Assembly (NCBI RefSeq): GCF_024756275.1
Contig: NZ_JANUGQ010000010.1
Location: forward strand, 62,001 to 126,000
DNA from: Streptomyces pyxinae
GTDB lineage: Bacteria; Actinomycetota; Actinomycetes; Streptomycetales; Streptomycetaceae
Length of the DNA stretch: 64,000 nucleotides
Reading direction: 5' to 3'
Shown here: piece by piece, positions 53,851-61,899 of the stretch
How positions within the stretch are numbered: position 1 is the first letter of the stretch
How the letters are laid out: each line of letters opens with the position of its first letter
Program-made: the position numbers and the translations under genes
The notes under the pieces: model-generated
Seen by the model: the letters and a program-made list of their open reading frames with translations, nothing else
The model's database searches: none
What the model was told of the DNA's origin: nothing

Positions 53851-53883
53851 GTCCCCGGCGACCGTGCCCCGGCCGCCGGGGAC
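53851..53883 (+). terminator. Hairpin after antitoxin-like gene
   Basis: GTCCCCGGCG (53851-53860) pairs perfectly with CGCCGGGGAC (53874-53883), 38 nt after the stop codon. Confidence 0.7.
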
Positions 53884-54097
53884 TTCCCTGTCCGGAGGGG
53901 CCGGGCGGGCCCGGGAAGCGGCGAGTGCCCGCCGGGTGGCGGAGGCCGGAGCCCGGCCGGCCGCCACCCGGCTGCCCGCCCCGGCGTGCGGTGGTGGAGC
54001 GGGTGCGGGAAGGTCGTGGCGAGTCCCCCACACGGTGCGGTCTCGCGGTCACCGGCCGCGAGCCCCCGTGTGTTTCCCCCACTCGAAGGAGACCCCC

Positions 54098-54289
54098 ATG
54101 CTTCGGCGCATCCCGCTCGTCCTGGCCGGCCTGCTCGCCGCCGGCTTCCTCGCCGCCACCCCCGCCGCCGCCGCCGGTGGCGGCGGTGACCGGGACGTGG
54201 AGGGCGGCTGGCTGTCCGGCGACTACGTCCAGGCCGGCCATGTGGTGGTCGCGCACCTGGACGCCGGCTACTTCGACATCGGCGACTGA
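54098..54289 (+). CDS. Very small secreted protein
   Basis: The 63-residue protein has a Sec signal peptide (MLRRIPLVLAGLLAAGFLAA, cleavage after PAAAA near residue 26). The mature part is only about 37 residues: a Gly-rich stretch, then DVEGGWLSGDYVQAGHVVVAHLDAGYFDIGD. There are no cysteines. GAAGGAG lies 8 nt before ATG 54098. Three hairpins follow directly. I do not recognise a family; it could be a secreted peptide or a cell-wall peptide. Confidence 0.7.
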   Translation: MLRRIPLVLAGLLAAGFLAATPAAAAGGGGDRDVEGGWLSGDYVQAGHVVVAHLDAGYFDIGD

Positions 54290-54290
54290 T

Positions 54291-54442
54291 CCGGTGTGTC
54301 CGGCGGAGCCCGCCGGACACACCGGACGCAACGAGACGGCGGACCAGGACACGCACACGCGTCCCGGTCCGCCGTGCCGGGGCCCGGGGCGTACATCCCC
54401 GGGCCCCGGCCGCACAGGGGGCGCCCCGGACGGGGCGCCCCC
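54291..54442 (+). terminator. Three consecutive strong hairpins after small secreted protein gene
   Basis: Hairpin 1: 54291-54306 with 54310-54325 (16 bp perfect, 3-nt loop). Hairpin 2: CCGGGGCCCGGGG at 54377-54389 with 54397-54409 (13 bp, 7-nt loop). Hairpin 3: GGGGGCGCCCC at 54417-54427 with 54432-54442 (11 bp, 4-nt loop). The first starts 2 nt after the stop. Confidence 0.8.
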
Positions 54443-54689
54443 TTCGGCGTACCCCGCGCCCCGTGCCCCCTGCCCCTGCCCCTGTGCGTGGTCACCCCGG
54501 CGCACTTGCCGTCTCCGGGCACGGCCGTCTCCGGGTGCCGCCGCCTCGGCGCACCGCCGTGCGCCCGGGCCGTCGTTCCCATGGACCGCCGCCTCCGCGC
54601 ACGACCGACCGCGTGGACCGCCGCTCTCCGCGCGCTGCCGGCTCTGCGGACCGCCGGTTCCGTGGACCGCCGTCCGGCCGGCCCGTGGA

Positions 54690-55424
54690 TCAGTTGCCGT
54701 ACGGGCCGTACGGGCCCGCCGGCCGGTCGGCGGCCGGAGCGGCCGGGCCCAGGGTGGCGCCGATGCCGGCCACCACCGCCGCCAGCCCGGCCTCGAAACC
54801 CCGCTCCCGGTCGTCGCCGAAGACCTCCGGGCCCATGGCCGCTGCCAGCGGGAAGTCCGCCAGCCGTTCGGCGCGCGCCGCCACGTCGTACCCCTTGGCG
54901 CCCCCGACGTCCCCGGTGCCCCCGGCGTCCGGGCCCGGGACCGGCCCCATCGCCTGTTCCTCGATGACGTAGCCGATGGTGTAGCTGTACGCGGTGAACC
55001 AGGCGCGGGCGGCGGCGGGCAGGGTGAATCCCGCGCCGGTCAGCGCCGTCAGATACGTCTCCAGCGGGCCCGCGTAACTCAGATCGGTGAACCGCGTTCC
55101 GCTGTAGATCTTGGCGCCGTCCCGGTAACGCAGCAGTTGCGACCGCAACCCCCGCATGGCCGTGGAGAGCGCCTCCGGCCAGTCGGCGGAGGTGACCACG
55201 GCCGTGGCCGTCTCGGCGGTCATCCGCCGGAACATCTCCGTCGCCATCTCGTCCAGCAGCGCCTGTTTGTCCTTGAAGTGCCAGTAGAGGGCGGGCGCCT
55301 TGACCCCCAGCTCACGGGCGATGGCCCGCAGGGTCAGGCCCTCCAGGCCGCAGTCACCGAGCAGCCGGAGCGCGGTGGCGGCCACCTTCGCCCGGTCCAG
55401 TCTCTCTGTTCCGTCCTTCACCAC
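54690..55424 (-). CDS. TetR-family repressor (TetR_C-type)
   Basis: The 244-residue protein has a TetR DNA-binding domain (about 10-55): LDRAKVAATALRLLGDCGLEGLTLRAIARELGVKAPALYWHFKDKQALLDEMA. The helical ligand domain is similar to the TetR/TcrR class (AAARAWFTAYSYTIGYVIEEQA). It is divergent from an FAD monooxygenase gene. Two identical operators, CTTAAC-N3-GTTAAG, lie in the 69-nt region between them, the arrangement of tetracycline-type efflux or inactivation systems. GTG 55424 (or the next codon, also GTG) is the start. Autoregulation and control of the monooxygenase are strongly suggested. Confidence 0.93.
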   Translation of the reverse strand: MVKDGTERLDRAKVAATALRLLGDCGLEGLTLRAIARELGVKAPALYWHFKDKQALLDEMATEMFRRMTAETATAVVTSADWPEALSTAMRGLRSQLLRYRDGAKIYSGTRFTDLSYAGPLETYLTALTGAGFTLPAAARAWFTAYSYTIGYVIEEQAMGPVPGPDAGGTGDVGGAKGYDVAARAERLADFPLAAAMGPEVFGDDRERGFEAGLAAVVAGIGATLGPAAPAADRPAGPYGPYGN

Positions 55425-55425
55425 C

Positions 55426-55454
55426 TTGACAACTTAACAGCGTTAAGCCCATCC
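55426..55454 (+). promoter_or_regulatory. Candidate promoter of FAD monooxygenase gene
   Basis: TTGACA (55426-55431) is followed after 17 nt by CATCCT (55449-55454), a weak -10. Operator 1 lies between the two boxes, so bound repressor would block polymerase. Confidence 0.5.
55433..55447. promoter_or_regulatory. TetR operator O1
   Basis: CTTAAC-AGC-GTTAAG, a perfect 6-bp-arm inverted repeat in an otherwise GC-rich region, sits between the -35 and -10 boxes of the monooxygenase promoter and 9 nt from the repressor start. Confidence 0.85.
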
Positions 55455-55469
55455 TCGGAAATGACAGCA

Positions 55470-55484
55470 CTTAACAACGTTAAG
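55470..55484. promoter_or_regulatory. TetR operator O2
   Basis: CTTAAC-AAC-GTTAAG repeats the same arms and spacing as O1, 37 bp away centre to centre. It overlaps the AAGGAG ribosome-binding site of the monooxygenase gene. Confidence 0.85.
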
Positions 55485-55493
55485 GAGTGCGCT

Positions 55494-56930
55494 GTGCAGA
55501 CAGGTACGAAGCCGGACGAGACGGGCGTGCTGATCGTGGGGGCCGGTCCCACCGGGCTGGCGCTGGCGGTGGATCTGGCCCGGCGCGGGGTGTCCGCCCT
55601 GGCCGTGGAGCAGGCGGCGGGACTCTTCCCGGGCTCCCGGGGGAAGGGGCTCCAGCCCCGTACCCAGGAGGTCTTCGACGACCTCGGCGTCATCGGGGCG
55701 GTCGTCGCCTCGGGGAGCCCGGCCCCGCTGAACATGGTCTGGCGGGACGGGCGGCGGCAGGGCGAGTACAGCATGTTCGGGGACGTCCCCGAACCGTCCG
55801 AGGCACGGCCGTACGACCGGCCCTGGCTGCTGCCGCAGTGGCGTACCGCCGAGATCCTGTACGACCGGCTCACCGGACTCGGCGGCCGGGTGGCGTTCGG
55901 CACCGCGCTCACCGGGCTGAGCCAGGACGCGGACGGGGTGACGGCCGAGCTGTCGACCGGCGCGCGGATACGGGCGGCGTACCTGGTCGGGGCGGACGGC
56001 GGGCGCGGCACAGTGCGCCGGACCCTGGGCATCGGCATGACCGGGGAGACGGTCGACCCGGCGCCGGTGCTGGTGGCTGATGTGCGGATCCCCTCCCTCG
56101 ACCGGGAGCACTGGCACGTCTTCCCGGGCGACGACGGCGGCTTCGGGAACGAGGGCCACTACGGCGACTACGCGGCCATCTGCCCGCTGCCCGGCACCGA
56201 GGACTTCCAGCTGGTCGCCCGGTTCTCCGAGGGCGAGCCGGACACCTCGGCGGACGGGGTGCGCAAGACGGTGGCGGCCCGGACGCATCTCGGGGCCGAC
56301 GCGGTGACCGAGGTCCGGTGGGCCTCGGACTTCCGGCCGCGCGCGGCGCTCGCGGACCGGTTCCGGGAGGGGCGGGTCTTCCTGGCCGGGGACGCCGCGC
56401 ATGTCCACTCCCCGGCCGGCGGCCAGGGGCTGAACACCAGCGTGCAGGACGCGTACAACCTCGGCTGGAAGCTCGGCCAGGTGCTGCTGTACGGGGCGGA
56501 TCCGGCGCTGCTCGACAGCTATGAGCGGGAGCGCCGGCCGGTGGCCCAGGAGATGCTGGGCCTGTCCACCCGGATCCACCGGGGCCAGGCGCGGCGCGGT
56601 GAGGCCACCCGCCAGCTGGGCCTCGGCTACCGGGGCGGCCCGCTGGCCGAGGGGGCGGCGGGGGCGCTGGTGGCGGGCGACCGGGCCCCGGACGCCCGGC
56701 TCGGCGGCGGCACCCGGGTCTTCGACCTGCTGCGCGGGCCGCATGCCACCCTGCTGGCCGTCGGCACCGAGGCACCGGCGGTGCCCGCTCCGTTCGTACG
56801 GGTTCACCGGATCCCCCCGGCGGAGGCGTACGGGACCGGGCTGTTCCTGGTCCGGCCGGACGGCTACGTCGGCTGGGCGGGCACCGACCCGACCGGCCTG
56901 GCCGGGTACCTGGCACGGCTGGGCGGCTGA
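55494..56930 (+). CDS. FAD-dependent aromatic/antibiotic monooxygenase
   Basis: The 478-residue class A flavoprotein monooxygenase (PHBH fold) uses NAD(P)H and O2 to hydroxylate aromatic or polyketide-type substrates. Motifs: FAD GxGxxG in VLIVGAGPTGLALAVDLARRG (12-32), the DG motif in LVGADGGRGTVRRTLGI and the GD motif in FLAGDAAHVHSPAGGQGLN, followed by DAYNLGWKLG. Close relatives include rifampicin monooxygenase, TetX-like and polyketide hydroxylases. GTG 55494 uses AAGGAG 6 nt upstream. Control by the divergent TetR repressor suggests induction by the substrate, consistent with detoxification of an antibiotic or plant aromatic. The substrate is not readable. Confidence 0.93.
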   Translation: MQTGTKPDETGVLIVGAGPTGLALAVDLARRGVSALAVEQAAGLFPGSRGKGLQPRTQEVFDDLGVIGAVVASGSPAPLNMVWRDGRRQGEYSMFGDVPEPSEARPYDRPWLLPQWRTAEILYDRLTGLGGRVAFGTALTGLSQDADGVTAELSTGARIRAAYLVGADGGRGTVRRTLGIGMTGETVDPAPVLVADVRIPSLDREHWHVFPGDDGGFGNEGHYGDYAAICPLPGTEDFQLVARFSEGEPDTSADGVRKTVAARTHLGADAVTEVRWASDFRPRAALADRFREGRVFLAGDAAHVHSPAGGQGLNTSVQDAYNLGWKLGQVLLYGADPALLDSYERERRPVAQEMLGLSTRIHRGQARRGEATRQLGLGYRGGPLAEGAAGALVAGDRAPDARLGGGTRVFDLLRGPHATLLAVGTEAPAVPAPFVRVHRIPPAEAYGTGLFLVRPDGYVGWAGTDPTGLAGYLARLGG

Positions 56931-57071
56931 CCCGGCTACGGGAAGCGGGGGCCCCGTGGGCCCGTCAAGGGAACGGAGGGCGCGGGGGCCGGCTGAGGTG
57001 GTCCGGCGTCGGGCGCCGGTGGGCGGGGGCGCCGTGACCGGCCGGCGGTCCCGGCGGGCGGCGACGGGTCG

Positions 57072-58916
57072 TCAGCGGCCGCCGGTGCGGCAGGCGCGGC
57101 GCGGGGTGCCGGAGCGGTCGCGGATCCCGGCCGCCTCGGCGGAGCGGCCGAGCCGGTCCAGACAGTGGGCCTCGTCGTCCCGGGCGGCCAGGGTGTCGGG
57201 GTGGCGGGGACCCAGCAGCCGTTCCCGGGTGTCCGCGACATACCGGTAGTGGTCCAGGGCCGGGGTCCACCGGCCCAGCCAGCCGAGCGCCACGGCGATC
57301 TCCCGCCGGCTGACCAGGGTGTCCGGGTGCTCGGGCCCCAGGGCGCGGGTGCGGGTGGCGCAGACCGCCCGGGCCTCCGCCAGCGCCTCCGGCCAGCGGG
57401 CGAGCCGGCCCAGGTTGACGCCCACCCCGTGCCGGGCGCGCAGGGTCTCGGCGTGTTCGGGGCCCAGCGCCCGGGCGCGGGCGGCGGCCAGCTCCCGGTA
57501 CACCTCCAGCGCCTCCGCAGGCCGGTCCAGCCGGCCGAGCGCGATGCCCGTCTCGTAGTGGGCGTCCAGGGTGTCCGGGTGGTCGGGCCCCAGCGCCCGG
57601 GCGCGGCCGGCCGCCACCGTGCCGTACGCCTCCAGCGCCTCGGCCCAGCGGCCCGCCCGGCCCAGGGCATAGGCGTCCCGGAACCGGGCCGTCAGGGCGG
57701 CGGGGTCCTCGGGCCGCTCACCGGGGCCGGGCGGCCCGGACGGTACGGCTCCGGCGCCCGGGCCCCCGCCCGGAACGGCGGCTCCCGGGTCCGGCTCCGG
57801 GGGCACGGCCGCGGAGCCCCCGGCGCCCCGGGGGCCCTCGGCGGCGCACGAACCGCCGGCGCCGCGCGGCTCGTCGGCGGGCCGGGGGTCCGGGACGGGC
57901 GCGGCCGTGGTCCAGGCACCCGTCAGCCCCGCCACCGGTCCGGACGGGCCCGCCGGGGACCGGGTGCCCACCGCCTTGATGCCGGTGACCATCGAGCGGG
58001 TCCAGGACGGCAGCGGTGGCTCGCCCGGCCCGGGCCCGGCTCCCGGTCCGGCGCGCTCCGGCCCCACCGGCCCGGCCTCCGCGATCCGGCGGCGCAGCTC
58101 CAGGGCGTCGGCCGGCCGGTCGTCCGGGTCCTTGGCCAGCAGGTCGAGGACCAGCCGCTCGAAGAAGACGGGCAGGCCGGGCCGGAGTTCGCGGAGCGGC
58201 CGGGGCGCGGTGTCGCGGTGGCCGACGAGGATGCCCCAGGTGTCCTCCTGGGCGAACGGCGGGGCTCCGGTCGCTATTTCGTAGAGCACGCAGCCCAGCG
58301 AGTAGAGGTCGCTGCGGTGGTCCATCGGCTCGCCGCCGATCTGCTCCGGCGACATGTAGTGCGGGGTGCCCATGGCGACGCCGGAGCCGGAGAGCCGGGA
58401 GGTGAAGCCGATGTCGGCGCCGAGCCGGGCGATGCCGAAGTCACAGATCTTCACCGTCCCGTCGGCGAGCCGGACGATGTTGGCCGGTTTGAGGTCCCGG
58501 TGGACGACACCCTGGGTGTGGGTGTGGGCGAGCGCGTCGGCCACCTGGTCCGCGATGTCCACCACCTCCCCGACCGGGAGCGGCCGGTGGTCGTTACGCT
58601 CCAGGAGGCGGCTGAGGTCGTGGCCGTCCAGCAGCTCCATAACCAGGTAGAGCACGCCGTCCCAGTCCCCGAAGTCGTGGACGACGGTGACCCCCCGGTG
58701 CTGGAGGGCGGCGGCCACCCGGGCCTCGCGCCGGAAGCGTTCGCGCAGCGCCCGGACGAACTCCCGGTCGTGCTGCGGGGCCGGCGCCTTGAGGCACTTG
58801 ACCGCGACCCGGCGGCCGAGCGCCTCGTCGGTGGCTCGCCACACCTCTCCCATGCCGCCGCGCCCGATGACGTCGTCCAGCCGGTAGCGGCCCTGGATCA
58901 GCCTGGTCTCCGCCAT
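57072..58916 (-). CDS. Ser/Thr protein kinase with C-terminal TPR array
   Basis: The 614-residue cytoplasmic Hanks-type kinase has IGRGGMGEVW (17-26), Lys40 in VAVKCLK, catalytic HRDLKPAN (139-146), DFG (159-161) and PHYMSPEQIGG, with the domain ending near 290. A Pro/Gly linker follows (about 295-430). Four or five kinesin-light-chain-like TPRs come next (about 435-600), each about 42 residues with an ARALGPDHPDTLDAHYETG-type turn. There is no transmembrane segment or PASTA domain. The start overlaps the MpaB-like oxygenase gene by 19 nt, so the kinase is translated after it on the same transcript. The TPRs probably bind partner proteins. Confidence 0.92.
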   Translation of the reverse strand: MAETRLIQGRYRLDDVIGRGGMGEVWRATDEALGRRVAVKCLKAPAPQHDREFVRALRERFRREARVAAALQHRGVTVVHDFGDWDGVLYLVMELLDGHDLSRLLERNDHRPLPVGEVVDIADQVADALAHTHTQGVVHRDLKPANIVRLADGTVKICDFGIARLGADIGFTSRLSGSGVAMGTPHYMSPEQIGGEPMDHRSDLYSLGCVLYEIATGAPPFAQEDTWGILVGHRDTAPRPLRELRPGLPVFFERLVLDLLAKDPDDRPADALELRRRIAEAGPVGPERAGPGAGPGPGEPPLPSWTRSMVTGIKAVGTRSPAGPSGPVAGLTGAWTTAAPVPDPRPADEPRGAGGSCAAEGPRGAGGSAAVPPEPDPGAAVPGGGPGAGAVPSGPPGPGERPEDPAALTARFRDAYALGRAGRWAEALEAYGTVAAGRARALGPDHPDTLDAHYETGIALGRLDRPAEALEVYRELAAARARALGPEHAETLRARHGVGVNLGRLARWPEALAEARAVCATRTRALGPEHPDTLVSRREIAVALGWLGRWTPALDHYRYVADTRERLLGPRHPDTLAARDDEAHCLDRLGRSAEAAGIRDRSGTPRRACRTGGR

Positions 58917-59797
58917 CGCCCGCTGTCGCCCCCGTCGGTCTTCCCCGTTCTGCCCGGCCCGTCCAGTATGGCCGCCGGGCCGCGGAGAGTGTACGGGTCG
59001 GGCCGCGTGGCGGGTCCCAGCCGGGCGACGGCCCGCTGGATGTGCCGGGGCGGAAGCCGCCACCGCCAGCTCTCCGGGATCCGGCGCAGGGTCCGGCCGG
59101 TGGCGGTGAGCCGGCGGGTCACGGTGGCAGGTGGCGGAGCCGGACGGCCGTACAGCGCGTGGGCGTACTCGGGCAGCGCGGCGTAACTCAGGGCGGCGGC
59201 CGGGCGCCAGAGCAGCGCCCGGGCCGGGAGGAGGGTGGCGGGCACCGCCGGCCGGCGCAGAAAGGCGTCGATCCGGCGGGCGTCGGGTCCCGCCGCCAGC
59301 TCGGGCCGGACCTCGGTGAAGTAGCCGTCCAGTTCGGCGGTGGAGCCGGGCACGGCGGCCGGGTCGAGGCCGACCAGCCGGGCGGCGGCCCGGTGTTCGG
59401 CGACGTACCGGTCGGCCTGGTCACCGGTCAGCCGGAGCCCCGAGCGGCGCAGCACCTGGAGGTACGAGTCGATCTCGGCGCAGTGCACCCAGAGCAGCAG
59501 CTCCGGATCGTCCACCCCGAGCAGCCGGTGGATCTTCCGTACCCGGGCCCCGGCCCGTTCGGCGGCCTCGGTGGTGCCGTAGGTGGAGACGCCCACGAAG
59601 TCGGCCGTGCGCCGCAGCCGGCCCCAGGGGTCGTCCAGGAAGGTGCTGTTGATGAGGACGCCGCGCACCGCGCGGGGGTGGAGGGCCTGGAGGCGGAGGG
59701 CGCGCACCCCGGCGATCCACATCATGGGGTCGCCGTGCAGCTGCCAGGTGACGGAGCCGGGCCCGAACAGTCCCGCGTCCGCGTCGTGGTCGGCCAT
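58898..59797 (-). CDS. MpaB-like (DUF2236) oxygenase
   Basis: The 299-residue protein belongs to the MpaB/latex-clearing-protein-like ER-bound oxygenase family, which uses a b-type haem. Visible: FGPGSVTWQLHGDPMMWIAGVRALRLQALHPRAVRGVL split by short turns, LRRTADFVGVSTYGTTEAAERAGARVRKIHRLLG, and ELLLWVHCAEIDSYLQVL with conserved His and Asp. Characterised members include MpaB' in mycophenolic acid side-chain cleavage. The substrate in Streptomyces is unknown. ATG 59797 fits the usual family start. Its 3' end overlaps the kinase-TPR gene by 19 nt. Confidence 0.88.
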   Translation of the reverse strand: MADHDADAGLFGPGSVTWQLHGDPMMWIAGVRALRLQALHPRAVRGVLINSTFLDDPWGRLRRTADFVGVSTYGTTEAAERAGARVRKIHRLLGVDDPELLLWVHCAEIDSYLQVLRRSGLRLTGDQADRYVAEHRAAARLVGLDPAAVPGSTAELDGYFTEVRPELAAGPDARRIDAFLRRPAVPATLLPARALLWRPAAALSYAALPEYAHALYGRPAPPPATVTRRLTATGRTLRRIPESWRWRLPPRHIQRAVARLGPATRPDPYTLRGPAAILDGPGRTGKTDGGDSGRWRRPG

Positions 59798-60000
59798 GGC
59801 CCGACGGTACCCCCGCGCCCGGCCGGCTCCCAGCCCCCGGAAGGCCACTCCCCCTTCCATCCCCGGATCCTCCGGGTCCCTCGGATCCCTCAAGTCCGCC
59901 CCCCCGGGGGCCCGCCCGGTTCTGCCGGGCCCGTCCGATCCAGTCGGGGCCGCCCGGTCCTCCCGGGGCCGCGCGGTTCTCCCGGGCGGCCCCGGGGGGG

Positions 60001-60888
60001 TCAGCCGGGGTGGTCCTCGGCGAGCAGCTCCGTCATGAGGGCGGCGGCGCTCACCGCCGCGTCGGCGCAGCAGTTGTTGAAGAGGACATGCACCCGCTCG
60101 GCCTGTTCCGTCATCCGCCGCACCCGGTCCGCCCAGGGGACCAGTTCCTCCGGTGTGTAGCGGTGCCGGAAGCGGTCCTCCTTGCTGCCGGTGCCCCACT
60201 CCGGGCTGCGGCCGTGCAGCCGGACCAGGGCCAGCCCGTCGGAGGTGACCGGGGCCACCGGTGGCAGCGAGCGGGGCAGCCCCTGGACGGTGTCGACGGC
60301 GGTGAAGGCGATGTCCCGGGCCTTGAGGAAGTCCACTGCCTCGGGCAGCCGGTCGGGGGCGAACCAGCCGGGGTGCCGGAACTCGACCGCCATGGTGTCC
60401 CCGCAGCGCGCCCGGCACTCCGCCAGCCGGTCGTACGCCGGCCCGCCGGGGGCGAACCAGGGCGGGAACTGGAAGAGCACCGCGCCGAGTCGCCCCGCCT
60501 CCCGCAGCGGCTCCAGACCGGCGTCGAACAGGTCCCAGAGCTCGGCCACCACATCCGGCGGCAGGTCCCCGGGCCGGAGCCGGGCGGTGAGCGGTCCGGC
60601 GGGGCGCAGCCCGGGCGGCAGCGCGCCCACCGTCACCGGATGGCCGGTGAGCGGGGCGAACGCCTTCACGTCGAAGCGGAAGCCGTCCGGAGTGCGCTCG
60701 GCCCAGAGCCGGGAGTTCCGGGCCGAGGGCAGGGCGTAGTACGAGGAGTCCACCTCCACCACGGGAAAGCGCGCCGCGTAGTGGCGGAGCCGCCCCTCGG
60801 CGTCCCGGGAGCCGGGCGGGTACCAGCCGCTCGTCACCAGGGCGCGATCGGTCCAGGAGCAGGTTCCGACCAGGGCGTGTCCGGTCAC
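60001..60888 (-). CDS. DUF72-family protein (YecE-like)
   Basis: The 295-residue protein has the TIM-barrel-like DUF72 signature: GTCSWTDRALVTSGWYPPG, HYAARFPVVEVDSSYYALPSARNSRLWAERTPDGFRFDVKAF in pieces, GAVLFQFPPWF, AVEFRHPGWF and LVRLHGRSPEWG, ending HVLFNNCCADAAVSAA. DUF72/YecE proteins are widespread with no assigned reaction. GTG 60888 is chosen for GGAGG 7 nt upstream; an upstream in-frame start adds 21 Pro/Arg-rich residues. Confidence 0.9.
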   Translation of the reverse strand: MTGHALVGTCSWTDRALVTSGWYPPGSRDAEGRLRHYAARFPVVEVDSSYYALPSARNSRLWAERTPDGFRFDVKAFAPLTGHPVTVGALPPGLRPAGPLTARLRPGDLPPDVVAELWDLFDAGLEPLREAGRLGAVLFQFPPWFAPGGPAYDRLAECRARCGDTMAVEFRHPGWFAPDRLPEAVDFLKARDIAFTAVDTVQGLPRSLPPVAPVTSDGLALVRLHGRSPEWGTGSKEDRFRHRYTPEELVPWADRVRRMTEQAERVHVLFNNCCADAAVSAAALMTELLAEDHPG

Positions 60889-61006
60889 GCGCCCCCTCCC
60901 GCCGGGAGCCGGCCGGGGCGGGGGGCGCCGTCCGGGGCCGTCGCCGTACACGTCGCCGTACGCACCGTCTGCGCGGATCGCACGGATCGCGCGGAGCCGG
61001 CGCCGC

Positions 61007-61252
61007 TCATGTCCAGATGAGCACGGCCATGGCCGCGAAGAGGGCGGCCACCAGCACCGCGATCAGCAGGATGAGGGTGAGGGGCACCTTGGCCCAGCCG
61101 CTCGGCGGGTTGTGGGTCTCCCGGGGCCCGGCTCCGGGGGTGCTCGCCTCGGCGGGCGGCGTCTCCCCCGGCGGGACGCCACCGCCCGCGTCGAGTCCGG
61201 GGGTGCGCCGTGGATCGGGGTCCGGGGAGTGGGGCTGGTTCGGGTCGGTCAT
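61007..61252 (-). CDS. DUF6480-like small membrane protein
   Basis: The 81-residue protein has an acidic Pro/Gly-rich half (NPDPDP-like HSPDPDPRRTPGLDAGGGVPPGETPPAEAS) and one C-terminal membrane helix (VPLTLILLIAVLVAALFAAMAVL). The TPGLxxGGGVPPGETPP block is what I remember of DUF6480 proteins. It is on the same strand as the CDGSH gene and just downstream of it (71 nt). Function unknown; it may tether a partner to the membrane. Confidence 0.8.
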   Translation of the reverse strand: MTDPNQPHSPDPDPRRTPGLDAGGGVPPGETPPAEASTPGAGPRETHNPPSGWAKVPLTLILLIAVLVAALFAAMAVLIWT

Positions 61253-61323
61253 GGGATACGGGTGCGCAGCGGATCGCCGTTCATGCGCGGAAGTCGACGC
61301 CACCGGGGCGAGGAGGCGGACGC

Positions 61324-61686
61324 TCAGCCGCCCGGCCGCCCCGGGGCGGAGCCCGGGGTGGGATCCGTACCCGGAGTGGGATCCGTACCCGCACCGGGCG
61401 CCGCCCGCGACCGCGAGATGCCCGGACCCGGTTCCCCGGCGCCGTCACCGGCGTGGCCGTCGGTGCCGTCGGTGCTGTCGTCGGTGCCGCCGGTCCGGCG
61501 GGCCCGCTTGCGGTGGCTGGTGTCGCACCACGGATAGCGGCGGCTGCGGCGGCAGGTGCAGAGCGCCACCTGGAAACGGTCGGAGCGGGCGGTGGACCCG
61601 TCCGGCAGCCGTACCTCGACCGGCCCCTCCACCAGAACCGGGCCCTCGGGGTCGATCGTCACACGCCGGTCGGGTTCGCGGGACAT
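61324..61686 (-). CDS. CDGSH-type iron-sulfur protein
   Basis: The 120-residue protein has a CDGSH (MitoNEET-like) [2Fe-2S] site: Cys43-x-Cys45, then Cys54 and His58 in CTCRRSRRYPWCDTSH, the 3Cys-1His ligand set. The first 40 residues (VTIDPEGPVLVEGPVEVRLPDG) are the usual beta lead-in. The 60-residue Gly/Thr/Asp-rich tail is disordered and partly repetitive (GTDPTPGTDPTPG). It is divergent from the FAD-Rieske gene across 213 nt. CDGSH proteins pass electrons or clusters. With the neighbouring Rieske and diiron proteins this suggests a redox relay. Confidence 0.92.
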   Translation of the reverse strand: MSREPDRRVTIDPEGPVLVEGPVEVRLPDGSTARSDRFQVALCTCRRSRRYPWCDTSHRKRARRTGGTDDSTDGTDGHAGDGAGEPGPGISRSRAAPGAGTDPTPGTDPTPGSAPGRPGG

Positions 61687-61899
61687 GGTCCGCCCTCCAG
61701 TCGCCGGGCCCCGGCCGGACCCGCGCCGGGCGGCCGGGCACGAGGGGCTCGGGGGTACTTCGGTCCCGAACGGGTACCTCGGACCTGCCCGGCGAAACGA
61801 AGGCCGCGGGCGCGGCGGACGGCGAGCGGGCGGGCGTCCGGGCAGACCGGGTCGAGCCAGGGCAGGGCAGGCGTACGAGCAGGTCAGGAGGAGTGAGTG

